DNA from: Lichenicola sp964247755
GTDB lineage: Bacteria > Pseudomonadota > Alphaproteobacteria > Acetobacterales > Acetobacteraceae
Direction of reading: 5' to 3'
Assembly (NCBI GenBank): GCA_964247755.1
Contig: CAXTVX010000069.1
Span: 1-18,498 of the forward strand
Length of the DNA: 18,498 nucleotides
The translations under genes and the position numbers were made by a program. A model generated the notes under the pieces. That model worked only from the letters and a program-made list of their open reading frames with translations, ran no database searches and had not been told where the DNA came from. The stretch's first letter is position 1; every line of letters starts with the position of its first letter. Below are positions 5,856 through 13,245 of the stretch, piece by piece.

Positions 5856-6548
5856 TTGGCGAGACAAACCAAGGAGCGCGCGGAGCAGACGCGCGAACGG
5901 ATCGTCGACGCCGCCGAGCAGGTGTTCTACCGGCGCGGCGTTTCCCGTGCCTCGCTGGAGGAGATCGCACGCGAGGCCGGCGTCACGCGCGGCGCGGTGT
6001 ACTGGCACTTCGCCGACAAGGTCGAGCTGTTCATCGCGGTCGAGAACCGGGCCAGACAGCCGTACGAGCAGATGCGCGCGGCACTCAGGTCGAGCGTGCC
6101 ACGGGCCGGCAACGCCCTGGAGGCCATGCAGGCGCTGGAAACCAGCATCGTCGACGCATTCGAGCGCATCCAGTCCGATGAGCTGGCGCGGGTGCGGCTC
6201 ACCGTCATGCTGCTGCGCTGCGACTACGTGGACGAGATGGCGCCGGCGCTGGACCGGCAGACGGCGATCACCCGGTCGTTCTTCAACGAGCTGCAGCACT
6301 ACTTCAACGCCGTGATCCCGCCGCCCGCGCCGGGATCCGACTGGCAGCCGGAGGCGGCCGCCCAGGTGCTGCAGGTCGTGGTGCACGGCTCGTTCATGCG
6401 CTGGCTGCGCTCGCCGGACGAGTTCCCGATCGGCAAGGGCGTGGTCGCGATCAGGGCCTTCATCGACGCCCTGCGCAAGGCCTGGGTGTCACCGACCCCG
6501 GTTGAGCGGGACATGGCCCCGGCTGCATTCCGTTCCCCTGCACGTTGA
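5856..6548 (+). CDS. TetR/AcrR-family efflux repressor
   Basis: A 230-residue regulator. With a TTG start at 5856 the protein begins MARQTKERAEQTRERIV, matching the classical AcrR/TtgR opening (MARKTK...ETR..I). GAAGGGA lies 5 nt upstream, which decides this start over the in-frame ATG at 5802. The helix-turn-helix occupies about residues 33-52 (SLEEIAREAGVTRGAVYWHF), and the D-K-x-x-L-F after it is typical. The C-terminal ligand-binding domain shows the AcrR-like C-D-Y-V-D-E-M segment and a conserved W-L near residue 187. AcrR-type proteins repress RND efflux pumps until a toxic ligand binds. Its stop codon overlaps a palindrome that fits its own operator, in front of an outer-membrane efflux gene. 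The family is secure; the ligand is unknown. Confidence 0.92.
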   Translation: MARQTKERAEQTRERIVDAAEQVFYRRGVSRASLEEIAREAGVTRGAVYWHFADKVELFIAVENRARQPYEQMRAALRSSVPRAGNALEAMQALETSIVDAFERIQSDELARVRLTVMLLRCDYVDEMAPALDRQTAITRSFFNELQHYFNAVIPPPAPGSDWQPEAAAQVLQVVVHGSFMRWLRSPDEFPIGKGVVAIRAFIDALRKAWVSPTPVERDMAPAAFRSPAR

Positions 6549-6574
6549 CATACGTGCTGGAACGTATGTATGCG
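6545..6574 (+). promoter_or_regulatory. Candidate promoter for the efflux channel gene
   Basis: A consensus -35 hexamer, TTGACA (6545-6550), overlaps the acrR-like stop codon. The best -10 candidate is TATGCG (6569-6574) at 18-bp spacing, which is weak. The operator palindrome fills the space between them, as expected for a repressed promoter. Confidence 0.4.
6548..6569. promoter_or_regulatory. Palindromic operator of the AcrR-like repressor
   Basis: A perfect inverted repeat: ACATACGT (6548-6555), a 6-bp spacer, then ACGTATGT (6562-6569). The E. coli AcrR operator, as I recall it, has half-sites ACATACAT/ATGTATGT with the same 8-6-8 layout, so this differs by one base per half. Its position between an AcrR-like gene and an efflux gene, on top of a -35 box, supports operator function. 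Binding itself is inferred. Confidence 0.72.
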
Positions 6575-6851
6575 GCGCCGTCCATCGGGGATCGAGTTCA
6601 GGCATGAGCACCGCGCCGACCGAGCCAGCTCCGTGTCGCTGCGGGCGAGGCAGCAGGCCGGACACGCTGCCATCCTGGTCAGGTTCCTGCCGCTGCCGGG
6701 TCTCCTCTTGCTGATCGCGTCAATTGCCAGCATCAGCAGGGTGATGAACCTGGTCCCGGTGAAGCATGCGATCACTTCTGGCGGGCTGGCCCGTTGTCCG
6801 ATGCCTTCCTTGAACCTGTCCTCCGGACCGAGCGGCGGGGGACACTGAACG
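6575..6851. other. Untranslated or decayed stretch between regulator/operator and efflux channel gene
   Basis: These 277 bp lie between the operator and the channel gene. Frames are open on both strands, but none gives a protein I recognise, including RND pump or adaptor termini. A purine-rich GGGGGA lies about 12 nt before the channel ATG. The length is unusual for a simple leader, and the region may be the scar of lost pump genes. Confidence 0.5.
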
Positions 6852-8480
6852 ATGCGCCTGGTGATGAGCACGGCGGCAGGCGCCGGCCTGCTCGCCATGG
6901 CCGGCTGCACGGTCGGGCCGAATTTCAAGCCATACCATCCGCCGGTGGCCGCCAACTGGAACGACCCGTCGGCCCGGAAGATCAGCTTCAACCCGGTCAG
7001 CCAGGCCAGCAACCCCGACCCTGCCTGGTGGAACGGCTTCGACGACCCGGTGCTGACGGATCTCATCCGCCAGGCGATCGCCGGCAACCTGGACCTGCAG
7101 CAGGCGCTGCTGCGCGTGGTCGAGGCACGAGAGAACGTGGTCACCGCGCGCGCTGCCGGCCTGCCCACCCTGAGCGGCACCGCCAGCTACAACCGCGAGC
7201 AGCTCGGCCTGCGCGGCATTCTCCAGTCGCAGGGGATCGACAACTCGTCGAGCCTGCTGGCCGGCCGATCGGGCCTGCTCGGCGGCCAGTCCGCCGCGGT
7301 CGGCCAGGGCATCGATTCCGCCCTCAACGAGGCCGAGCAGCCGATCGACCTGTTCCAGTACGGGCTGAACGCGTCCTGGGAGCTCGACCTATTCGGCCGG
7401 GTGCGCCGCTCGGTCGAGCAGGCGCGCGCCACCACCGAGGCGCAGGCCGAGGCCGCCAACGACTCCCTGGTGATGCTGGAAAGCCAGGTCGGCCAGGCCT
7501 ACGTGCAGCTGCGCGGCGCCCAGGCACTCTACGCCACCCAGCAAGCCAACATCCGCGCCGGGTCGTCCACGCTCACCCTGACGCACCGGCGCCAGGTCGG
7601 CGGGCTCGCCACCGAGCTCGACGTCGACCAGGCGCAGACCGAGCTCTACAACTACCAGCGCCAGCTCCCGGTCTATGCGACGCAGATCCAGCAGGCCGAG
7701 AACCAGCTCAGCGTGCTGACCGGCCAGGCGCCGGGCGCGCTGGACGCCGTGCTGTCGCCGCCGGCGCCGCTGCCGCACACCCCGGACGTGGTCGGCATCG
7801 GCATCCCGTCCACCCTGGCGCGGCGCCGTCCCGACATACGCGAGGCGGAAGCCAACCTTCATGCCGCCACCGCCAACATCGGCGTCGCCGTCGCCAGCTT
7901 CTATCCGGACGTCTCCCTGACCGGCAGCCTCGGCATACGGGCGATCGACGTCAGCTACCTGACCAGCTGGGCCAGCCGGTTCTATTCGGTGGGCCCGAGC
8001 GCCTCCCTGCCGATCTTCCAGGGCGGCCGGCTGACTTCCAGCCTGCGGCTCGCCCGCGCGCAGCAGAAGGCGGCGGTGCTGAGCTACCGCAGCACGGTGC
8101 TGAACGGTCTGCGCGAGGTGGAGAACGCCCTGGCGTCGTATCGCAACGACCGTGACGCCCGGGACAGGTTGACGGAAACCGTGAAGTCGGCCGAGCGGTC
8201 GTTCCAGCTGTCGCAGAACAGCTACCAGAACGGGCTGTCGGACTTCATCACCGTGCTCAACGCCGAGCAGACCCTGACCAGCGCCCGGCAGAACCTGGAC
8301 CAGATCGAGATGTCGCTCGCCGAGGACGTCGTCACCCTCTACACGGCGCTTGGCGGCGGCTGGCAGCAGTCCGGCACGCCGGTCACGACGCCCTCGATCG
8401 ACAAGGCGCCGCCGTTCGTCCCGGCCGCGCTCGATAGCGTCGCCGCCGGCACCGCGCACACCCGGACCGACTCGCAGTAG
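6852..8480 (+). CDS. NodT/OprM-family outer-membrane efflux lipoprotein
   Basis: A 542-residue channel protein of the TolC superfamily, which carries substrates from an RND-type inner-membrane pump across the outer membrane. The signal peptide ends in a lipobox, LLAMAGC, with C19 as lipidation site, followed by the family start TVGPNFKPYHPP and a W-x-D segment. SWELDLFGRVRRSVE (about residues 175-189) is the hallmark of the group. The second repeat shows RRPDIREAEANLHAATANIGVA, FYPDVSLTGS and PIFQGGRL, and the last helix has QNSYQNGLSDFITVLNAEQTL. It is longer than usual (about 470-490 is common). The extra length is a Gly/Ser-rich insert at about 119-165 in the first outer-membrane strand pair and a C-terminal tail. 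No pump or adaptor gene is beside it. It is convergent with the next gene, with 10 bp between. Confidence 0.94.
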   Translation: MRLVMSTAAGAGLLAMAGCTVGPNFKPYHPPVAANWNDPSARKISFNPVSQASNPDPAWWNGFDDPVLTDLIRQAIAGNLDLQQALLRVVEARENVVTARAAGLPTLSGTASYNREQLGLRGILQSQGIDNSSSLLAGRSGLLGGQSAAVGQGIDSALNEAEQPIDLFQYGLNASWELDLFGRVRRSVEQARATTEAQAEAANDSLVMLESQVGQAYVQLRGAQALYATQQANIRAGSSTLTLTHRRQVGGLATELDVDQAQTELYNYQRQLPVYATQIQQAENQLSVLTGQAPGALDAVLSPPAPLPHTPDVVGIGIPSTLARRRPDIREAEANLHAATANIGVAVASFYPDVSLTGSLGIRAIDVSYLTSWASRFYSVGPSASLPIFQGGRLTSSLRLARAQQKAAVLSYRSTVLNGLREVENALASYRNDRDARDRLTETVKSAERSFQLSQNSYQNGLSDFITVLNAEQTLTSARQNLDQIEMSLAEDVVTLYTALGGGWQQSGTPVTTPSIDKAPPFVPAALDSVAAGTAHTRTDSQ

Positions 8481-8490
8481 GCAGCCCGTC

Positions 8491-9228
8491 TCATGCGCCG
8501 GCGCGTGCGTCCCGGCGGGCGCCGCGCCGGACCGTCAGGATCGCGACGAACGCGGTTCCGGTGAGCAGGGTCGACAATGGCAGGCCGAGATGCAGGATCC
8601 TGTTCTCGGCAAGCCAGTCGCCCATGCAGGTGCCCGCGGTGCGGGCGAGAGCCACCGCGCACCAGTATGCCGCCACGCCGGTGGCGACACGAGATCTCGC
8701 GACGGCGAGCAGAAGTGCCAGCATCAATCCGAGGCCGATCGATGCGGGCCCCTGGCCAAGATGATGCGAGCAGATGTCCCCGACGACGGTTCCGAACACG
8801 CCAGCGGCGAGCATGGCCCCCCAGTAGGGCAGGTTCGTCTTCGCCAGCGCCGGACTGGCCGGATCCGGTCCGGCTTGCGACCGCCACCTCGCGCCGAGCC
8901 ACGCCAGGATCGCGATCGCCGCCGCAAGTCCGGACACGAGCAGCGGGGCCGGAGCGCGAACGCGGAACGCCAGGTAGTCGGCGATGTTGGTCGCCCCGGT
9001 GCGGATGATGATGATCGCCAGCCAGTAGTACGCCTCGTGCGCCGTCGGATCCCTCGCCTCGATCCGGTAGGTGGCCGTGAACAGCAGGACGAGCACCAGC
9101 AGGCCGAGCCCGAGCCCGAGGCCGCTCTCGTGGGCATAGAAATCCCCGAGGTTGGTGCCGAAGATGCTGGCGAAGGTAATGCCGAACCAGTAGCGCCGGT
9201 CGATCGCGGGAACGTGTCGGGTCTGCAT
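8491..9228 (-). CDS. DUF347-repeat membrane protein, second tandem copy
   Basis: A 245-residue integral membrane protein with about eight hydrophobic segments. Four internal repeats start with Y-W and end with Asp 16 residues later: Y13-D29, Y68-D84, Y135-D151 and Y188-D204, each with Gly near position +10/+11 (for example YWFGITFASIFGTNLGD). This is the pattern of DUF347/COG4705 membrane proteins. Their function is not established, though homologues often sit near metal-related genes. It is more diverged from the family pattern than its neighbour. The ATG at 9228 has a strong GAGGAGG site that overlaps the stop of the upstream copy, so the two are translationally linked. The 9-bp gap and shared repeat plan point to an old duplication. 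Confidence 0.8.
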   Translation of the reverse strand: MQTRHVPAIDRRYWFGITFASIFGTNLGDFYAHESGLGLGLGLLVLVLLFTATYRIEARDPTAHEAYYWLAIIIIRTGATNIADYLAFRVRAPAPLLVSGLAAAIAILAWLGARWRSQAGPDPASPALAKTNLPYWGAMLAAGVFGTVVGDICSHHLGQGPASIGLGLMLALLLAVARSRVATGVAAYWCAVALARTAGTCMGDWLAENRILHLGLPLSTLLTGTAFVAILTVRRGARRDARAGA

Positions 9229-9237
9229 GCCGCCTCC

Positions 9238-10029
9238 TCAGGCGTGGTTGGTCCGGGATGCCGGCGTCCGCAGGCTCGGCGCGGCGGCGACCAGCAGCAC
9301 CATGGCGCCGCCGATCGCGAGCGAGGCCGTGATGCGCCCGAACGCGAGGCCGCCCTGTTCATGCGACCTGGTCAGCGTATCGCCCAGCGTCGCGCCGAGA
9401 GGACGGGTCAGGACGTAGGCAGTCCAGAACAGGATCGTCCGAGGCAGCCGGTGGAAAAGGTGCAGCAGCGCCACGACCGCGATCAGGCAGCCGAACAACA
9501 GGGCGCCGTTCTCGAAGCCGAGCCCGAGGCCGCTGCGATCGGCGGTGAAGTCGCCCAGCGCGGTGCCCAACGTGTTGGAGCCCAGGATCGTCAGCCAGTA
9601 GAACACCTCGTCCTGCCGCGAGGCGATGCGATCCGCTTCTATCCTGCCCGTCGTCACGCGCCAGGCCAGCAGCATGGCCACCACCGACGCCAGCAGGAGG
9701 ACCGAGGACAGCACGTAGCCGAGACGAAGCGTGCGAGCGATGAAGTCGGAGGTCACCGTGCCCACCGTGGTGGTCGACACGATCGTCAGCCAGTAGGTCC
9801 CGGGGCGGTAACGATGGACACGCAGCTGCGCGGCCAGCGCCAGGGCGAAAAAGACCGCGAAGATCCCGGTCGCCAGGGCATAGCCGAGTCCCAGGGTCAT
9901 GGAGACGGCATCCCCGCCGGTTTCGCCCAGTGTGGTCGCGCAGATCTTGACGAGCCAGAACGCGAGCGTTGCCTGCGGCGCCTTGCTGGGCAGCCCAGGA
10001 TCGGGATGGGGACCGGCCTGCGGGCTCAC
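9238..10029 (-). CDS. DUF347-repeat membrane protein (COG4705-like), first tandem copy
   Basis: A 263-residue integral membrane protein with four DUF347-type repeats, each from an aromatic-W pair to an Asp exactly 16 residues on: F24-D40, Y79-D95, Y144-D160 and F201-D217. Examples are FWLVKICATTLGETGGD and YWLTIVSTTTVGTVTSD. Gly is at +11 in all four, and Thr-rich helices separate the ends. The regularly placed Asp and Thr inside the membrane suggest an ion or metal path, but this is inference. A soluble Pro-rich N-terminus of about 20 residues precedes the first repeat. The start is GTG at 10029 with no strong ribosome-binding site; no ATG lies before the first repeat. It leads a two-gene unit with the copy downstream. 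Confidence 0.85.
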   Translation of the reverse strand: MSPQAGPHPDPGLPSKAPQATLAFWLVKICATTLGETGGDAVSMTLGLGYALATGIFAVFFALALAAQLRVHRYRPGTYWLTIVSTTTVGTVTSDFIARTLRLGYVLSSVLLLASVVAMLLAWRVTTGRIEADRIASRQDEVFYWLTILGSNTLGTALGDFTADRSGLGLGFENGALLFGCLIAVVALLHLFHRLPRTILFWTAYVLTRPLGATLGDTLTRSHEQGGLAFGRITASLAIGGAMVLLVAAAPSLRTPASRTNHA

Positions 10030-10390
10030 GGCAATGGCCGGGCGGCAGCGGGCCGACGGGCAATCGGCCTGTCCGCGGTGGCCGAGGACGCGGCCGGAAC
10101 CGGCAGGATCAGCCAGCGGAAACTGCTGGCGAGGGTTCGTATCCGTGCCTCGCCGGCTGGGCGCAGACCACTCAAGGCTTCGAACCGGTCATGCCGCTGA
10201 CTGCCAGGCCAGCCCCGACAGCAGGGCATGGCCGGGACGCGGCACGCCGGGCGAGATCGCAAAAATCCGGCACCCTGACTCCGCCGATCGGGGAACGGGA
10301 CGAGCAGGCTGCCGTGGCGGATCAGGCGGTCCATGGCCGGTCCCCGCCAGGTCCGATCGGTCGGATGCAGGTCACCCGCCGGAGGTCAGG
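10030..10390. other. Gene-free region before the DUF347 pair
   Basis: This 361-bp region holds the end of the MetX-like transcript and presumably the promoter of the DUF347 pair. Frames on both strands give Arg/Pro/Ala-rich shadow peptides only. AGGTCA occurs three times close together just beyond the MetX-like stop (about 10370-10390), with no clear terminator stem. Confidence 0.55.
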
Positions 10391-11518
10391 TCACAACGAA
10401 CCCCGGCGGCCCGGGCCGTCCTTCATGAAGGCCGCGATGTGCCGGTTCAGGAACACGGCGTCGGCCGGGCTCGCGCCGGCTCCCGCCGGATGGCCCCACA
10501 GCGAGGGGATCGGCAGCAGCGTGCAGTGCGGGATGAACTGCGCCTCGTATCGCGCATCCTCCACCGGGAAATACAGGTCGGTCGCCGACGGCATGTAGAG
10601 CACCGGCACCCGGATCGAGCGCAGCGCCGCCTGCGTGTCGCCCTTGAACGGCGCGGTGTTGCCGACGTCGTTCGACTCCCAGGTCCGCATCTGCAGGATG
10701 AGGTTGTTGGCGTCCGCGCCGGCGAAAAAATCGTGCGTGTAGTGCGCGACCGCCTGCGCGAACGTGGTGCCGGGCGGGTTCTCGCTGCGCCACAGCTCGC
10801 GTCGCCACCATTCCTGCCCATACAGCCAGCCCAGCCACACCAGCGACGTCGCCTCGATCCCCTTGGCCGGCTCGGCCGTGTAGCGGCCGCCGTCGAACGC
10901 CGGGTCCTCGGTCAGGGCCGCGATTTGCCCTTCGAGCCGGACGATGCCGTGGCCATAGGTTTTCGCGGTGCCCGAGGTGGCCACGATCCGGTCCATGAAC
11001 GCGGGATAGCTCACCGCCCATTGCAGCGCCTGCTGCGCGCCCATGGAGAAGCCGATCACCGCGCGCAGGTGGTGCACGTGCAACTGCTCCGCCAGCAGCC
11101 GATGCACTGCCTCGACGTTGTCGCGGATCGTCATCGCCGGGAAGTCCGGCCCGTGCAGCGGCGCCGGCGTGTTGCTGGGCGAGGAGGACCGGCCGTTGCC
11201 GAACAGCTCGCTCGCAACCAGGAACAGTTTGTTCGGATCCAGCGCCTTGCCGGGGCCGACCAGCCATTCGTAGCCGTGCATGTCCGCCATGTAGTGCGAC
11301 GGCAGCAGCACCGCGTTGTCGCCGGCGGCATCGAGCGTGCCATAGGTGCCGTAGACGACATGCGCCTCCGGCAGCACCGCGCCGCCTTCGGTGCGGAAGC
11401 CGTGGATGACAAACTCGTGCTGCACCGGGCCAGCTGCCGGCTCGGCTGCATAGGCTCCCGCACCGCCTGCGATCGAGATCGCGATCCAGGCCGCAGCGAC
11501 GATCACCTTGTTCTTCAT
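10391..11518 (-). CDS. Exported MetX-like alpha/beta hydrolase
   Basis: A 375-residue protein with a signal peptide (MKNK, hydrophobic core, GAYAAEP; cleavage near residue 25). The fold is that of the homoserine O-acetyltransferase (MetX) group: YGTYGTLDAAGDNAVLLPSHY, NKLFLVASELFGNG, the nucleophile elbow GFSMGAQQALQW (S158), SATDLYFP (D314) and LWGHPAG (H343), a complete Ser-Asp-His triad. Canonical MetX is cytoplasmic with a G-G-S-M-G elbow. This one is exported and has G-F-S-M-G, so it is more likely a periplasmic esterase or acyl transferase than a methionine enzyme. ATG 11536 (MRGRSG-MKNK) is an alternative start with AGGAG 11 nt upstream. It lies 160 bp behind the cupin gene, and a TATATG at 11611-11606 hints at a separate promoter. 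Confidence 0.85.
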   Translation of the reverse strand: MKNKVIVAAAWIAISIAGGAGAYAAEPAAGPVQHEFVIHGFRTEGGAVLPEAHVVYGTYGTLDAAGDNAVLLPSHYMADMHGYEWLVGPGKALDPNKLFLVASELFGNGRSSSPSNTPAPLHGPDFPAMTIRDNVEAVHRLLAEQLHVHHLRAVIGFSMGAQQALQWAVSYPAFMDRIVATSGTAKTYGHGIVRLEGQIAALTEDPAFDGGRYTAEPAKGIEATSLVWLGWLYGQEWWRRELWRSENPPGTTFAQAVAHYTHDFFAGADANNLILQMRTWESNDVGNTAPFKGDTQAALRSIRVPVLYMPSATDLYFPVEDARYEAQFIPHCTLLPIPSLWGHPAGAGASPADAVFLNRHIAAFMKDGPGRRGSL

Positions 11519-11678
11519 GCCGGATCGGCCTCGCATGTCGGGATCTGCTCCTGTACGTCGACCGGACCGGCATCGTGCGGCCGTTTCCGCAACGCAACCT
11601 GTTCGCATATAGACCGGAGCAGGGCAAAGCGCGATCCTGGACCGGCGGCACCCGGGCCACCGGCCATGCCGGCCACCC

Positions 11679-12185
11679 TCAGTCGAACCGGCAGGGCCGG
11701 CTGGTCGGTGGCAGGCCGCTCATCTGCACGATCATCAGCGACACCGGCACCGTGCCCGGGTTGCGCGACAGGTGGCCGCGATGCCCCTGAGCGTCGGCAC
11801 GCGTTCCGCCATCCTCGCCGACCACGACGTCGCCCGGCCCGACCGCGATCCGGCTGCCGTCCATCGCCTGCACGAACCAGGTGCCGGCGAGCGGCACGAT
11901 CCACTGCACCGCCGGGTTCTCGTGCCAGCCGCCGTCCCAGCCGGGCGGCTCGACGTGGACCTGCACCGTGCGGGCGGCGGCCGGCTGCACGTCCTGCCAT
12001 TCCGGCGTGGCGGGCGCGGATGCGCTGCGCAATACGAAGCGACGCATCGCGCAACGCGTCAGATGGCTCACCCCCGACGCGTCGGTCCAGTTGTCCCAGT
12101 AGCCGATCTCCGGCGTCGCCGCGCCGGCGGAACCGGCCGACAACAGCAGGCCGACCGCGATCCAGCTCAGCCCTCGGTGAGCCAT
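11679..12185 (-). CDS. Exported small cupin-domain protein
   Basis: A 168-residue protein with a Sec signal peptide (MAHRGLSWIAVGLLLSAGSAGAATPE, shown by its hydrophobic core and A-G-A end near residue 22). The mature part has a single cupin barrel: WHENPAVQWIVPLAGTWF, then DGSRIAVGPGDVVVGED and GHRGHLSRN. H88, H135 and H138 are candidate metal ligands. The motif is loose compared with canonical G(X)5HXH(X)3-4E, so activity is uncertain. Exported cupins of this type are often annotated only as cupin-domain proteins. The start ATG is 19 nt inside the 3' end of the aldo/keto reductase gene and has no good ribosome-binding site, so it is probably translated by coupling. Confidence 0.78.
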   Translation of the reverse strand: MAHRGLSWIAVGLLLSAGSAGAATPEIGYWDNWTDASGVSHLTRCAMRRFVLRSASAPATPEWQDVQPAAARTVQVHVEPPGWDGGWHENPAVQWIVPLAGTWFVQAMDGSRIAVGPGDVVVGEDGGTRADAQGHRGHLSRNPGTVPVSLMIVQMSGLPPTSRPCRFD

Positions 12186-13225
12186 TGCGGATTGTGGTTG
12201 GTGCCGTCGAAGTGCAGCGTGGTCTTGTACTGCTCGGTCTGCCCAGTCATCGCTACCTGCTCGCTGCGCGCCAGCAGGGCGGCCCGGAACTCCGGCGTCG
12301 GCGGCGCATAGGTCCGCACCGCCTCCAGCGCCTGGTGCAGGATGTCCATGCCGTCGATGCCGGTTACCTGGATGCTGATCGGCAGGCTCATCGGGTACTG
12401 CAGCATCTGCATCGGTGGCACCACGCCCGACTTCAGGATGAAGTTGTCGCCGAACGCCTTCATGCCGATGATGGCGGTGCCGCGCGCCACCGCCATCGGC
12501 ACGACCGTCTTCTCGAAGCTGTCATAGTGCGCGTCCATCACGTTGAGCGGCATCTGCACGGTGTCGAAGTGGAAGTTGTGCCGGTCCGCGGTCTCGAACA
12601 TGGAGGCGTGAATCAGCGGACTTTTGTGCCCAGTGAAGCCGATGTAGCGCAGCTTGCCCTGCTCGCGCGCCCGCAGCACCGCTTCCAGCGCACCGTCGGG
12701 CGCGAACACCCGCGCCGGATCGTCGGGCCGGATGATCTCGTGGAATTGCAGCAGGTCGAGATGGTCGGTCTGCAGCCGGGTCAGCGAGGTCTCGATCTGG
12801 CCCATCGCCGCCTTGGCGGTGCGGCCGTCGATCTTGGTCATCAGGAAGATGCGGTGGCGGTATCCCTGCATCGCCAGCGCGCGGCCGAGGCGCACCTCGC
12901 TTTCGCCGTCGTTGTAGTCCCAGCAGTTGTCGCAGAAGTTGATCCCGGCATTGATCCCGGCATGCACCACCCGGATCGCCTCGTCGTTGGTCATCCCGCC
13001 CGGCTTGGCCAGGTGGTAGCCACCCATGCCGACCAGAGACACGGCCTCGCCGGTGCGCCCGAGTGCCCGATACTTCATGTCCGGATGCTGGCCGATCGCG
13101 GCGGTGACGCTGCCCGGTTGCGGCACGGCGTTGCCGGCGGCGACTTGCGCCTCCGCCGGCAGCCCCGACGCGGCGGCGGCGCCCATTCCGACGGCGACGG
13201 TCTTGATGAAGTCGCGACGTTCCAT
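12167..13225 (-). CDS. Tat-exported aldo/keto reductase
   Basis: A 352-residue oxidoreductase. The N-terminus MERRDFIKTVAVGMG has the twin-arginine motif R-R-D-F-I-K and an Ala-rich core, cut near AEA|QVAAG, so a folded, cofactor-loaded enzyme should go to the periplasm. The AKR catalytic tetrad is present: D99 and Y104 (INFCDNCWDYNDGESE), K131 (LMTKIDGR) and H162 (LDLLQFHEI). FTGHK and the C-terminal region fit the AKR barrel with a predatory-type extra tail. AKRs reduce carbonyls with NAD(P)H, but the substrate here is unknown. GGGGAG lies about 8 nt before the ATG. It follows larB by 20 bp and so is probably in the lar operon, and it overlaps the cupin gene by 19 bp. Confidence 0.9.
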   Translation of the reverse strand: MERRDFIKTVAVGMGAAAASGLPAEAQVAAGNAVPQPGSVTAAIGQHPDMKYRALGRTGEAVSLVGMGGYHLAKPGGMTNDEAIRVVHAGINAGINFCDNCWDYNDGESEVRLGRALAMQGYRHRIFLMTKIDGRTAKAAMGQIETSLTRLQTDHLDLLQFHEIIRPDDPARVFAPDGALEAVLRAREQGKLRYIGFTGHKSPLIHASMFETADRHNFHFDTVQMPLNVMDAHYDSFEKTVVPMAVARGTAIIGMKAFGDNFILKSGVVPPMQMLQYPMSLPISIQVTGIDGMDILHQALEAVRTYAPPTPEFRAALLARSEQVAMTGQTEQYKTTLHFDGTNHNPQWLTEG

Positions 13226-13245
13226 GCCGGTTCTCCCCTATCCGA

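Noticed and set aside
6570..6848. A possible 92-residue membrane peptide before the efflux channel gene
   Set aside because: There is one hydrophobic patch only, no ribosome-binding site and no likeness to RND pump or adaptor ends.
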